In this document: positions 33,693 to 42,155 of the stretch, piece by piece
Numbering within the stretch: the stretch's first letter is position 1
How the letters are laid out: each line of letters begins with the position of its first letter
Assembly (NCBI GenBank): GCA_003221695.1
Contig: QHSX01000040.1
Span: 62,001 to 126,000, forward strand
Direction: 5' to 3'
DNA from: Candidatus Rokuibacteriota bacterium
GTDB taxonomy: Bacteria > Methylomirabilota > Methylomirabilia > Rokubacteriales > CSP1-6
DNA length: 64,000 nt
The notes under the pieces: generated by a model
What the model was told of the DNA's origin: nothing
Database searches by the model: none
Seen by the model: only the letters and a program-made list of their open reading frames with translations
Translations under genes and position numbers: made by a program

Positions 33693-34808
33693 ATCGATCG
33701 CTGGATGCCGTTGCGGTTCGTGTTCGTGGCCGTGCTCCTCTTCACCCCGTTCTGGCGCTCGTACGCGGCGCGGCTGCCCTGGCTCTATCTGGTCGTGCTC
33801 GCCTGCGCGCTCGCGTTCTTCGCCACGCCGCTGGTCCGGGGGGTCGCCCGCTGGTGGGGCGTCCTCGACCTGCCAGGCGAGCGCAAGGTCCATGCAACGG
33901 CGACCCCGCTCCTCGGCGGCACCGCCGTCTATGGCGCGTTCGCCGTGACCGTGCTCGCGAACTTCGATTTCTCACGGGGGCTCAAGGGCGTGGCGGTGGG
34001 CGGCGCGATCGTGGTTGCGATCGGTCTGCTCGACGACCTCACGGATCTCCCGGCGTGGCTGAAGCTCGGCGGACAGATCGCCGCGGCGTCGGCGGCGATC
34101 GGCTACGGCGTGATCCTCAACACCGTGCCCAACTGGATCCCCGGCGTCCTCTGGCTCAACGTGCTCCTCACCGTGCTCTGGTTCCTGACGGTCACCAACG
34201 CGATCCAGTTCCTCGACGGCATGGATGGCCTGGCGGCGGGGCTCGGCGTCATCGCCGGGATCTTCTTCAGTATCGTGTCGCTTCAGACCGGCCAACGGTA
34301 CCTCATGTTCCTGTCGGCGGCGCTCGTCGGGGCGTGTCTCGGGTTCCTGCCGTACAATTTCCGCCCGGGGGGCGCGACGATCTTCCTCGGCGACAGCGGG
34401 GCCAGCTTCATCGGCTTCACCCTCGCCGGCCTCGCGGCGATGGGCGTGTGGGCCGCGCGCGATCCGGTCGTGTCGCTGTTGACCCCGATGCTGATCCTGG
34501 GCGTGCCGCTGTTCGACATCGCGTTCGTGGGCATCGTGCGCGTGGTCACGGGCAAGGTGCACTCGCTCCACGAGTGGCTCGCGTACACGGGGAAGGACCA
34601 CATGCACCATCGCTTCGCGGCGCTCGGCCTGACGAAGACGCAGAGCGTGTTGCTCATCTTCTTCGTCGCCTCGACGCTGGGTCTCTCCGCGATCCTGCTC
34701 AAGGACGCGGCGCCCCACGAGGTGGCGCTCGTCCTCGTCCAGGCCGGGTGCATCCTCGCGCTGGTCGCCGTGCTCGAGAGTGTCGGGCGGGGGCGCACGG
34801 GCCGATGA
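33678..34808 (+). CDS. wecA: WecA-like undecaprenyl-phosphate N-acetylhexosamine-1-phosphate transferase
   Basis: 376 aa, about eleven membrane helices. Glycosyltransferase family 4 membrane motifs (MraY/WecA/TagO superfamily) are present: Mg-binding DDLTD (about 116-120), NAIQFLDGMDGLAAG, GDSGASFIGF and the WecA-type HIHH-equivalent DHMHHR. It would transfer GlcNAc-1-P or a related sugar phosphate to undecaprenyl phosphate, starting the lipid-linked repeat unit. GTG 33678 and GTG 33690 lie in a duplicated 12-bp stretch; a GAGG sits 7 nt before the first. It is the only initiating phosphoglycosyltransferase seen; no WbaP-type enzyme is present. Confidence 0.92.
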   Translation: MDESVIDRWMPLRFVFVAVLLFTPFWRSYAARLPWLYLVVLACALAFFATPLVRGVARWWGVLDLPGERKVHATATPLLGGTAVYGAFAVTVLANFDFSRGLKGVAVGGAIVVAIGLLDDLTDLPAWLKLGGQIAAASAAIGYGVILNTVPNWIPGVLWLNVLLTVLWFLTVTNAIQFLDGMDGLAAGLGVIAGIFFSIVSLQTGQRYLMFLSAALVGACLGFLPYNFRPGGATIFLGDSGASFIGFTLAGLAAMGVWAARDPVVSLLTPMLILGVPLFDIAFVGIVRVVTGKVHSLHEWLAYTGKDHMHHRFAALGLTKTQSVLLIFFVASTLGLSAILLKDAAPHEVALVLVQAGCILALVAVLESVGRGRTGR

Positions 34809-35281
34809 CCTCGCGTGACGCCCTCCGCGAGCGGCTGCGCGCCGCCTTCCGCGTCGACGATCCACCGTGGCGCGTCGCGGCGGCGCTCGCCGTCGGCGTG
34901 TTCGTCAGCTGCACGCCCCTCTACGGGTTCCAGACGCTCCTGTCGCTGCTGGTCGCGACCGTGTTCCGGCTCAACAAGGCGGCCGTCGTCGTGGGAACGT
35001 GGTTGAACCTGCCCTGGTTCGCGCCGCTGGTCTACGGCGCGGCGCTCTGGGTCGGCGGGCGCCTCGTGCCCGACGCGCCCGGGCTGGCGTCCGAGGTCAC
35101 GGCGCTGCTGGCCGCGTCGGGATCGTTCTCGTTGCCGCGGATCATCCTCGTCGTCCAGAACCTCTCCGTGCCGCTGCTCGTCGGCACCACCGTCGTCGGT
35201 GCCGTCGCCGGCCTCACCACATACCTCGTCGCCCTCGGCGTGCTTCGCCGCCGGCACGCCCGCGGTATGATGGGGCCGTGA
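34805..35281 (+). CDS. DUF2062 domain membrane protein
   Basis: 158 aa, ATGA overlap with wecA. FVSCTPLYGFQTLLSLLVA and WLNLPWFAPLVYGAALWVG are characteristic of the DUF2062 family, small proteins with two or three membrane helices often encoded near glycosyltransferases. A basic N-terminus and a Leu/Val-rich C-terminal helix (about 120-145) are visible. The family has no established biochemical role. Its position between wecA and galU, with overlaps on both sides, ties it to polysaccharide synthesis at the inner membrane. Confidence 0.85.
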   Translation: MTSRDALRERLRAAFRVDDPPWRVAAALAVGVFVSCTPLYGFQTLLSLLVATVFRLNKAAVVVGTWLNLPWFAPLVYGAALWVGGRLVPDAPGLASEVTALLAASGSFSLPRIILVVQNLSVPLLVGTTVVGAVAGLTTYLVALGVLRRRHARGMMGP

Positions 35282-36141
35282 GCGTGAAGAAGGCGGTGTT
35301 CCCCGCCGCCGGGCTCGGAACGCGATTCCTCCCGGCGACGAAGGCGCAGCCGAAGGAGATGCTCCCGCTCGTCGACAAGCCCATGATCCAGTACGTCGTC
35401 GAGGAGGCGGTCGCGTCGGGCCTCTCGGAGATCATCATCGTGACCGGTCGGGGCAAGCGCGCGATCGAGGACCACTTTGACGCCGCCTTCGAGCTCGAGT
35501 ACTACCTGAACGACCGGGGCAAAGTCGAGGAGCTCGCCCAGATCAAGACGATCTCGGAGCTGGCGTCGGTGTCCTACGTGCGGCAGAAAGAGCCGCTCGG
35601 GCTGGGCCACGCCATCCTCTGTGCGCGCTCGCTCGTGGGCGACGAGCCGTTCGCCGTGTTCCTGGGCGACGACATCATCGCGGCGCGGGAGCCGTGCATG
35701 CACCAGCTCCTCGCCGTGTTCGAGCGCTACGCCGGGCCGGTGCTCGCCGTCGAGCGCGTCCCGCGGGAGCGCTTGCCGCAGTACGGCGTGATCGCCGCGC
35801 GCCAGATCGCCGCCAACGTGTACGAGATCCTCGACCTCGTCGAGAAGCCGCGGCCGAACGAGGCGCCGTCCGACCTCGCGATCATCGGACGCTACGTGTT
35901 GCCGCCGGACGTCTTCGGCGTCCTCGTCGACACGCCTCCGGACGCGCGCGGCGAGATCCAGCTGACCGACGCCCTCCGGACGCTGCGCTCCCGCCGTCCG
36001 ATGTACGCGGTCGCGTTCGAGGGCAAGCGCTTCGACACGGGCGACAAGCTCGGCTTCCTCAAGGCGACCGTCGAGTTTGCGCTCGCGCGGCCCGACCTGG
36101 GCGACGCCTTTCGGGCCTACCTCAAGTCCCTCGGGCTCTAG
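35278..36141 (+). CDS. galU: UTP-glucose-1-phosphate uridylyltransferase
   Basis: 287 aa; makes UDP-glucose from UTP and glucose-1-phosphate. The nucleotide-binding signature GLGTRFLPATKAQPKEMLP (about 12-30) is exact for GalU, and VDKPMIQYVVEEAV, FAVFLGDDII and VEKPRPNEAPSDLAIIGRYV follow in order. Length is close to E. coli GalU (302). GTG start in a GTGA overlap. UDP-glucose would feed the glycosyltransferases and, after dehydrogenation or epimerisation, other donors. Last gene of the co-directional locus before an 89-nt gap. Confidence 0.95.
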   Translation: MSVKKAVFPAAGLGTRFLPATKAQPKEMLPLVDKPMIQYVVEEAVASGLSEIIIVTGRGKRAIEDHFDAAFELEYYLNDRGKVEELAQIKTISELASVSYVRQKEPLGLGHAILCARSLVGDEPFAVFLGDDIIAAREPCMHQLLAVFERYAGPVLAVERVPRERLPQYGVIAARQIAANVYEILDLVEKPRPNEAPSDLAIIGRYVLPPDVFGVLVDTPPDARGEIQLTDALRTLRSRRPMYAVAFEGKRFDTGDKLGFLKATVEFALARPDLGDAFRAYLKSLGL

Positions 36142-36159
36142 CCGAGGCCGGCCGTTGCG

Positions 36160-36188
36160 TTGACTTGACGCGGCGCTTCTGACACACT
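36160..36188 (+). promoter_or_regulatory. weak promoter candidate upstream of pncB-trp block
   Basis: TTGACT (36160-36165) followed by CACACT (36183-36188) at 17 bp; a second TTGACG overlaps at 36165. The -35 is good but the -10 matches only 3 of 6. The surrounding 89-nt gap is locally AT-richer and separates galU from the next functional block, so a promoter is expected here. Confidence 0.3.
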
Positions 36189-36230
36189 TTTCCAACTCTC
36201 CGGCGTCGACCCGAAGAGCCCATACACCAT

Positions 36231-37439
36231 ATGGCGAACGCTCCGAAGCGTCCATTCCACACCGCCTCCGACGCCGACATCAAGCGCGGCGAGGTTTCCG
36301 ACGTCTATTTCGCGCGCACGGTCCAGATCCTGATCCACCGCGGGGACAAGAAGCGCGTGAAGGCGGAGATCTATCTGAAGAGCCTCCCGGAGGACTGGCG
36401 CTGGGGCATCCTCGCGGGCGTCGAGGAGGCCGCGGCGCTCCTGGAGGGCGTGGCGGTGGACGTCTGGGCCATGGACGAAGGGACCGTCTTCGAGCCCTAC
36501 CAGCCGGTGCTCCGCGTCGAGGGGACCTACGTCGAGTGGGCCCAGTACGAGACGGCCCTCCTCGGCCTGCTCTGCCAGGCCTCGGGGATCGCGACCAAGG
36601 CCGCGCGCTGCAAGAAGGCCGCGGCCGACCGCCAGGTGATCTCGTTCGGCGCCCGCCGGATGCACCCGACGCTCGCGCCGATGATCGAGCGGAACGCGTT
36701 CGTCGGCGGCTGCGACGGCGTCGCCGTGACGAAGTCCGCGGAGCTGATCGACGCGGACCCAACGGGCACGATCCCGCACGCGCTGGTCCTGATGGTCGGC
36801 GATACGGTGGAAGCTCTCAAGGCCTTCCACGACATCATCGACCCCAAGGTCCGCCGTGTCGCCCTGATCGACACCCTGCAGGACGAGAAGTTCGAGGCGA
36901 TCCGCGTGGCCCAGGCGCTCGGCCGTGACCTCTACGCCGTGCGGCTCGACACGCCCTCGTCGCGGCGCGGCGATTTCTACCGGATCATCGAGGAGGTCCG
37001 CTGGGAGCTCGGCCTCCGCGGCTTCGGCCACGTGAAGATCCTTGCCTCGGGGGGCATCGACGAGTACGAGATCCTGGCGCTCAACCCGGTCGTGGATGGC
37101 TACGGCGTCGGCACCTCCATCGCGAACGCGCCCGTGCTGAATTTCGCGCTCGATATCATGGAGATCGAAGGCCGGCCGATGGCGAAGCGCGGCAAGTGGT
37201 CGGGCGCCAAGGACGTCTTCCGCCGGCGCGGGGCGCTCGACACCGTGGTCCTCCCCGCCGGACAGCGGCCGCCCGGGCCGGACGGCGCGTGGGAGCCCCT
37301 GCTCAAGCCCCTCGTCACCGCGGGCCGGATCGTTCGCGACCTGCCGCCGCCGCGCACCCTCCGCGAGTACGTGCTGGATCAGCTCACGCGCGTGCCGCTC
37401 GAGACACTGCGGCGCGCGGGGCTGCGGAAGGACTTCTGA
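36231..37439 (+). CDS. pncB: nicotinate phosphoribosyltransferase
   Basis: 402 aa enzyme of NAD salvage: nicotinate plus PRPP gives nicotinate mononucleotide. Motifs: GEVSDVYFARTVQIL near the N-terminus, SFGARRMHPTLAPMIERNAF (about 139-158) with the catalytic His region, ALIDTLQDEKFEAI, YAVRLDTPSSRRGDFYRI and the phosphate-binding ILASGGIDEYEI and YGVGTSIANAP. The length and motif set fit the shorter archaeal/Thermoplasma-like NAPRTase group. It sits 5 bp before trpC, apparently in one transcript with the tryptophan genes; both pathways consume PRPP-derived intermediates, but co-location may be chance. Confidence 0.92.
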   Translation: MANAPKRPFHTASDADIKRGEVSDVYFARTVQILIHRGDKKRVKAEIYLKSLPEDWRWGILAGVEEAAALLEGVAVDVWAMDEGTVFEPYQPVLRVEGTYVEWAQYETALLGLLCQASGIATKAARCKKAAADRQVISFGARRMHPTLAPMIERNAFVGGCDGVAVTKSAELIDADPTGTIPHALVLMVGDTVEALKAFHDIIDPKVRRVALIDTLQDEKFEAIRVAQALGRDLYAVRLDTPSSRRGDFYRIIEEVRWELGLRGFGHVKILASGGIDEYEILALNPVVDGYGVGTSIANAPVLNFALDIMEIEGRPMAKRGKWSGAKDVFRRRGALDTVVLPAGQRPPGPDGAWEPLLKPLVTAGRIVRDLPPPRTLREYVLDQLTRVPLETLRRAGLRKDF

Positions 37440-37444
37440 GGCCG

Positions 37445-38224
37445 TTGAGCATCCTCGACGACATCGTGCGCGACAAGCGCGTGGAGGTGGCCCGCCGCAA
37501 GGCGGAGACGGACCGCGCCGCTCTCGAGCGTGAGTGCGCGCGTCGTGCGCCGGCGCGCGACTTCGAGGCCGCGCTGCGGCCCCCGAGCGGCGGCGTCCGG
37601 CTCATCGCCGAAGTGAAGAAAGCGTCGCCGTCGCGCGGCGTGCTGGCGCCCGTCCTCGATCCTCAAGCACTCGCCCGGACATACGCGGCGGGGGGCGCCC
37701 ACGCGATCTCGGTCGTCACCGACGAGAAGTACTTCCAGGGGAGCCTCGACCTGCTCGGCCGGATCCGTGGGGTGGTGGAGACGCCGCTGCTCCGCAAGGA
37801 CTTCACGATCGACGAGTACCAGCTCTGGGAGGCGCGCGCGGCCGGCGCCGACGCGGTGCTCCTGATCGTCGCGATCCTCGAGCCTCCCCACCTCCGGGAC
37901 CTCGCGGCCGCGGCGAAGGGGCTCGGGCTGGCCGCGCTGGTCGAGTGTCATACCGCGGCCGAGGTGGACGCGGCGCTCGCGGTGGGCGTCCGGATCATCG
38001 GTCTCAACAACCGCGACCTCCGCACGTTCGAGACGCGGATCGAGACCACGCTCGAGCTCCTGCCGCTGGTACCGCCGGGACCGATCGTCGTCAGCGAGAG
38101 CGGCTTCGTCGACCGTGCCCAGGTCCAGCGGGTCGTCGCGGCCGGCGCCCACGCGATCCTCGTGGGCGAGGCGCTCGTCACGGCGGGCGACGTCGGCGCC
38201 CGGATCCGCGAGCTGACGCTCTAA
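37445..38224 (+). CDS. trpC: indole-3-glycerol phosphate synthase
   Basis: 259 aa TIM-barrel enzyme. TTG 37445 is the only plausible start: it gives LSILDDIVRDKRVEVA, the normal TrpC N-terminus, 5 bp after the pncB stop. Catalytic motifs: IAEVKKASPSRG, LRKDFTIDEYQLWEARAAGA, ALVECHT, IGLNNRDL and VSESGF. It converts CdRP to indole-3-glycerol phosphate. Monofunctional (not fused to TrpF). First of the trpCFBA set; trpE, trpG and trpD are not in the window. Confidence 0.96.
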   Translation: MSILDDIVRDKRVEVARRKAETDRAALERECARRAPARDFEAALRPPSGGVRLIAEVKKASPSRGVLAPVLDPQALARTYAAGGAHAISVVTDEKYFQGSLDLLGRIRGVVETPLLRKDFTIDEYQLWEARAAGADAVLLIVAILEPPHLRDLAAAAKGLGLAALVECHTAAEVDAALAVGVRIIGLNNRDLRTFETRIETTLELLPLVPPGPIVVSESGFVDRAQVQRVVAAGAHAILVGEALVTAGDVGARIRELTL

Positions 38225-38232
38225 GTATGGTC

Positions 38233-38267
38233 GTGCGAGCCGCAGCCGCAGGCGAGGCGAGTCTGTA
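38233..38267 (+). repeat. intergenic repeat, copy 3
   Basis: GTGCGAGCCGCAG followed closely by AGGCGAGGCGAGTCTGT, the same two conserved pieces as copies 1 and 2 but with a shorter spacer. It fills most of the trpC-trpF gap. Confidence 0.5.
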
Positions 38268-38270
38268 ACG

Positions 38271-38292
38271 ATGGTCCGCGTATGGTCCGCGT
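38271..38292 (+). repeat. tandem 11-bp duplication at trpF start
   Basis: ATGGTCCGCGT occurs twice head to tail, giving two ATG codons 11 bp apart, of which only the second (38282) is in the trpF frame. Confidence 0.85.
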
Positions 38293-38929
38293 GAAGGTCT
38301 GTGGGATCACGCGTCTCGAAGACGCGCTGACGGCCGTCGAGGCGGGCGCCGACGCCCTCGGGTTCATCTTCGTGGAGAGTACGCCGCGCTTCGTGACGCC
38401 GGAGCAGGTCGCGCCGATCGTTCGGGCGCTGCCGCCGTTCGTCACGCCGGTCGGCGTCTTCTGGGACCACCCCGCCGGCCACGTCAAGGCGATCGCCGAG
38501 GCGTGCGGGCTCCGGGCGCTCCAGTTCCACGGCGACGAACGGCCCGAGGACCTCGACGGTTACCCGCTGCCGGTCATCAAGACGATCAAGCTGGTACCGT
38601 CGGGCGAGCTGGGCGGGCGGCCGGTGTTGAATCTGATCGTGACCGAGCGCTACCGCAAGTGCGCGGCCGCGCTCCTGCTCGACAGCGCCGCGCGCTGGAG
38701 CGAGGGCGAGGCGCGCCAGCCGATCGAGTGGACCGTCGCGCGCGAGCTGGCCGGCCAGCGGTGGCGGATCATCCTCTCCGCCGGCCTCACGCCCGAGAAC
38801 GTCGGTCGCGCCGTCGCGACCGCGCGGCCGTACGCCGTGGACGTCAACTCCGGTGTCGAGGCCGAGCCCGGGCGCAAGGACCCGGACAAGGTCTGGCGGT
38901 TCGTCGCCGAGGCGAAGGGTGTGCGATGA
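38282..38929 (+). CDS. trpF: phosphoribosylanthranilate isomerase
   Basis: 215 aa TIM-barrel enzyme converting PRA to CdRP. Catalytic Cys7 in VKVCGIT and the Asp of [10 protein letters not shown] are present, with [22 protein letters not shown] and [14 protein letters not shown] in the usual order and [15 protein letters not shown] at the phosphate site. ATG 38282 is used; the ATG 11 bp upstream is out of frame because of the tandem duplication. The stop overlaps the trpB ATG. Confidence 0.96.
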   Translation: MVRVKVCGITRLEDALTAVEAGADALGFIFVESTPRFVTPEQVAPIVRALPPFVTPVGVFWDHPAGHVKAIAEACGLRALQFHGDERPEDLDGYPLPVIKTIKLVPSGELGGRPVLNLIVTERYRKCAAALLLDSAARWSEGEARQPIEWTVARELAGQRWRIILSAGLTPENVGRAVATARPYAVDVNSGVEAEPGRKDPDKVWRFVAEAKGVR

Positions 38930-40119
38930 CGCTTCCCGACGCGCAGGGCCGCTTCGGGCGCTTCGGGGGACGGTTCGTCCCCGAGACGCTCATGGCGCCG
39001 CTCCAGGAGCTGGAGCGCGCCTACCGGGCCGCCCGGCGCGATCCGGAGTGGGCGCGGCGGCTCGCCGGGCTCCTCGCCGACTACGCGGGCCGGCCGACGC
39101 CGCTCTACTTCGCACGGCGGCTCACGGAGCATTGCGGCGGGGCGCGGATCTACCTCAAGCGCGAGGACCTCTGCCACACGGGCGCTCACAAGATCAACAA
39201 CGTGCTCGGCCAGGCGCTCCTGGCCGCGCGTATGAAGAAGGGCCGCGTGATTGCGGAGACCGGCGCGGGACAGCACGGGGTCGCGACGGCGACGGCCGCC
39301 GCGCTCCTCGGGCTCGAGTGCGAGGTGTACATGGGGGCCGAGGACGTCGAGCGCCAGGCGCTCAACGTCTACCGCATGCGGCTCCTCGGAGCGCGGGTCA
39401 CCGCCGTCGAGGCGGGAAGCCGCACGCTGAAGGACGCGATCAACGAGGCGCTCCGCGACTGGGTCACGCACGTGCGGACGACGTACTATCTCCTCGGCTC
39501 GGCGCTCGGCCCGCATCCGTACCCCCTGATGGTCCGCGACTTCCACGCCGTCATCGGCCGGGAGACGCGGCGCCAGGCGCGGACGACGCTCGGGCGTCTG
39601 CCGGACGTGCTCGTCGCGTGCGTGGGCGGCGGCTCGAACGCGATCGGGCTCTTCCATCCCTTCATCGGCGACCGGCGCGTCCGCCTGATCGGCGTCGAGC
39701 CGGGCGGCGAGGGGATCGCGACGGGCCGTCACGGCGCGTCGATGACGGCGGGCCGAATCGGCGTCCTCCACGGCTGCATGAGCTATCTGCTCCAGAACGA
39801 CGACGGGCAGATCGCCACCGCGCACTCGATCTCGGCGGGGCTCGACTATCCGGGCGTCGGGCCCGAGCACGCGTACTACCGCGACGCCGGTCGGTTCGAG
39901 TTCGTCTCGATCACCGACGAGGAGGCGGTCGAGGGGTTCCAGGCGCTGACCCGTCAGGAAGGCATCATGCCCGCGCTCGAGTCAGCGCACGCCGTGGCCC
40001 ACGCGATGCGCCTGGCGAAGACGCTCCCGCGGTCGAAGGCGATCGTCGTCGGGCTCTCGGGCCGCGGGGACAAGGACGTCCACGTCGTGGCGAAGGCGCT
40101 CGGGCAGGAGGTCAGATGA
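38926..40119 (+). CDS. trpB: tryptophan synthase beta chain
   Basis: 397 aa, the same length as E. coli TrpB. The PLP-binding Lys89 lies in [13 protein letters not shown]. The phosphate cup [33 protein letters not shown] and the late [11 protein letters not shown] and LSGRGDKD are all intact, as is [20 protein letters not shown] (TrpB1 type). Condenses indole with serine; forms the alpha2-beta2 complex with TrpA. ATGA overlaps at both ends. Confidence 0.98.
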   Translation: MTLPDAQGRFGRFGGRFVPETLMAPLQELERAYRAARRDPEWARRLAGLLADYAGRPTPLYFARRLTEHCGGARIYLKREDLCHTGAHKINNVLGQALLAARMKKGRVIAETGAGQHGVATATAAALLGLECEVYMGAEDVERQALNVYRMRLLGARVTAVEAGSRTLKDAINEALRDWVTHVRTTYYLLGSALGPHPYPLMVRDFHAVIGRETRRQARTTLGRLPDVLVACVGGGSNAIGLFHPFIGDRRVRLIGVEPGGEGIATGRHGASMTAGRIGVLHGCMSYLLQNDDGQIATAHSISAGLDYPGVGPEHAYYRDAGRFEFVSITDEEAVEGFQALTRQEGIMPALESAHAVAHAMRLAKTLPRSKAIVVGLSGRGDKDVHVVAKALGQEVR

Positions 40120-40982
40120 AGGACCCCGGGACGAAGTCTCGCCTCGCGGCGACCTTCGCCGACCTCCGCGCCCGCGGCGAGCGCGCCCTGGTGGCCTACC
40201 TCACGGCCGGCGATCCCTCGCTCGGGGCCACAGAGCGGCTCGTGCGCGAGGCGGCGGCGCGCGGCGCCGACATCGTCGAGCTCGGCGTGCCCTTCTCGGA
40301 CCCCATCGCCGACGGCCCCGTCATCCAGCGCGCGGCCATGCGGGCTCTCGAGCGGGGGATTTCCGTGGCGCGGGTGCTCGAGACGGTCGCAACGCTGCGG
40401 GCGGAGACGGCCGTGCCCTTCGTGCTCCTCACGTACTACAACCCCGTCCTCGCCTTCGGCCTCAAGGCCTTCGCGCGAACGGCGGCCGACGCGGGCGTCG
40501 ACGGCGTGATCGTCGCCGACCTGCCCCCGGAAGAGGCGGGCCCGTTCGCGGCCGAGGCGGAGGCGGCGGGGCTCGACCTCGTCCACCTCGTGGCGCCGAC
40601 CTCCACACCGGCGCGTGTGCGCCTGATCGCCCGCCGGAGCCGCGGCTTCATCTACGTGGTCTCGTTGACGGGCGTCACGGGGGAGCGGCGGGAGCTGCCG
40701 CGCGACCTCGAGGCGCAGATCACGGCGCTCAGACGCGTGACGACGAAACCGGTCTGCGTCGGGTTCGGGATCGGCCACCCCGACCAGGTGGCGGCGGTGG
40801 GGCGGCTCGCGGACGGCGTGATCGTCGGCTCCGCGATCGTGCGCCTGATCGAGGAGCGCGCCGGCTCCCCGAGTCTCGTGAAGGACGTCGGTGATTTCAT
40901 TGCCGCGCTGAAGGAGCCGCTGCGTGAGGCCGGGTTGGGAGATCTCCCCCAGACCCCCCCCGCGCGCAGGCGTCCGAGGTAG
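40116..40982 (+). CDS. trpA: tryptophan synthase alpha chain
   Basis: 288 aa; cleaves indole-3-glycerol phosphate. Catalytic Glu55 ([14 protein letters not shown]) and Asp66 are present, with [31 protein letters not shown] and [14 protein letters not shown]. It is about 20 residues longer than E. coli TrpA because of a Pro/Arg-rich C-terminal tail ([12 protein letters not shown]), which looks unstructured. ATGA overlap with trpB and 3 bp before accD. Confidence 0.97.
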   Translation: MKDPGTKSRLAATFADLRARGERALVAYLTAGDPSLGATERLVREAAARGADIVELGVPFSDPIADGPVIQRAAMRALERGISVARVLETVATLRAETAVPFVLLTYYNPVLAFGLKAFARTAADAGVDGVIVADLPPEEAGPFAAEAEAAGLDLVHLVAPTSTPARVRLIARRSRGFIYVVSLTGVTGERRELPRDLEAQITALRRVTTKPVCVGFGIGHPDQVAAVGRLADGVIVGSAIVRLIEERAGSPSLVKDVGDFIAALKEPLREAGLGDLPQTPPARRRPR

Positions 40983-40985
40983 CCT

Positions 40986-41849
40986 ATGGCTGCGTGGTTC
41001 CGACGTAAGACCGACGGGTCCGAGGGCAAGCCGAGCCGCGTCCACATCGCCGAGGGGCTCTGGATCAAGTGCGACTCGTGCAAGGAGATCGTCTACCGTG
41101 CCGAGGTCGAGCGCGCGGGGCGCGTCTGCCCGAAGTGCCTCTATCCCTTCCGCGTCTCCGCGCGCGAGCGTGTCGCGCTCCTGGCGGACCCAGGCACGTT
41201 CGAAGAGCGCGACACCAACCTCGAGACCACGGACCCGCTCGGCTTCAGGGACACCAAGAAGTACCGCGACCGGGTCCGCGCCGCCGTGGAGAAGACGAAA
41301 ACCGACGAGGCGGTCGTCACGGGGGTGGCGCGGATCGGCGGCGTGCCCGCGGTGCTGTGCGTGTTCGAGTTCGGATTTCTGGGCGGCAGTATGGGGTCGG
41401 TCGTCGGCGAGAAGCTCACGCGCGCGATCGAGCTCGCCATCGACAAGCACCTGCCGGTCGTCATCGTTTCCGCGTCGGGCGGCGCCCGCATGCAGGAAGG
41501 GATCCTCTCACTCATGCAGATGGCCAAGACCGCCGCAGCGCTCGAGCGCCTCGGCGAGCGCCGCCTCCCGTACGTCTCCGTCCTGACCGATCCGACGACG
41601 GGGGGCGTCACGGCAAGCTTCGCGATGCTCGGCGACATCATCCTCGCCGAGCCGCGCGCGTTGATCGGCTTCGCCGGGCCGCGCGTGATCGCCGAGACGA
41701 TCCGCCAGCCCCTGCCCGAAGGGTTCCAGCGCTCGGAGTTCCTGCTCGAGCACGGTCAGATCGACTTCATCGTCGACCGGCGCGAGCTCAAGGAGACCCT
41801 CCGCCGCATCCTCGCGTTCTTCGCCGGCGAGCCGCCCCGGTCCGGCTAG
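40986..41849 (+). CDS. accD: acetyl-CoA carboxylase carboxyltransferase subunit beta
   Basis: 287 aa; with AccA it moves carboxyl from carboxybiotin to acetyl-CoA in the first step of fatty-acid synthesis. The N-terminal zinc ribbon has Cys29, Cys32, Cys48 and Cys51 (KCDSCKEIVY and VCPKCLYPF). Carboxyltransferase motifs are GSMGSVVGEKLTRAIE, SGGARMQEGILSLMQMAKTA, TDPTTGGVTASFAMLGDI and GFAGPRVIAETIRQPLPEGF. The order trpBA-accD-folC is widely conserved. The 3' end is followed by an unusual 306-nt gap. Confidence 0.97.
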   Translation: MAAWFRRKTDGSEGKPSRVHIAEGLWIKCDSCKEIVYRAEVERAGRVCPKCLYPFRVSARERVALLADPGTFEERDTNLETTDPLGFRDTKKYRDRVRAAVEKTKTDEAVVTGVARIGGVPAVLCVFEFGFLGGSMGSVVGEKLTRAIELAIDKHLPVVIVSASGGARMQEGILSLMQMAKTAAALERLGERRLPYVSVLTDPTTGGVTASFAMLGDIILAEPRALIGFAGPRVIAETIRQPLPEGFQRSEFLLEHGQIDFIVDRRELKETLRRILAFFAGEPPRSG

Positions 41850-42155
41850 CGTTCGCCTGGGGAGCATGGCAACGATCGCCGCGCAGCGAGGCCGACGGGC
41901 ACGCACGCCAGGGATCGCGGGACCACGCGGCACGCGTCCTGTGCCCCGTTGTGGCTGGGCTCCACCTGGGCCCGCGGGGTCCGTTGCCAGTTGGTGGGAA
42001 CGGGTCCCTTCCACCCCTGGCGCGCGCGCCCGTCGGCGCCGCCCTCGAGCGCCGGCTGCGCCGGCGCAATCGAATCCTGGGGGTGGCTCGGCGGGGGCCG
42101 TCGCGCCCTGGGGGCGCGCCTGTGAAGTCGCCCCCTTCGATGAGCTAGCGCGCCG
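41850..42155. other. 306-nt GC-rich gap between accD and folC with a strong hairpin
   Basis: No convincing gene is seen on either strand; open frames here are short, Arg/Pro/Gly-rich and match no family. A hairpin CGCGCCC-TGG-GGGCGCG (42102-42118) sits inside an outer GGGGGC/GCCCCC pairing just upstream of folC. There is no following T-run, so it is not a canonical intrinsic terminator. The gap stands out because neighbouring genes are separated by a few bases or overlap. Confidence 0.5.

Noticed and set aside
2991-36141. Whole polysaccharide locus as a recently acquired island
   Set aside because: Base composition and codon use look like the rest of the window and no integrase, tRNA or direct repeats bound it.
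42102-42118. Hairpin considered as rho-independent terminator of accD
   Set aside because: No T-run follows and it lies about 250 nt past accD, just before folC.
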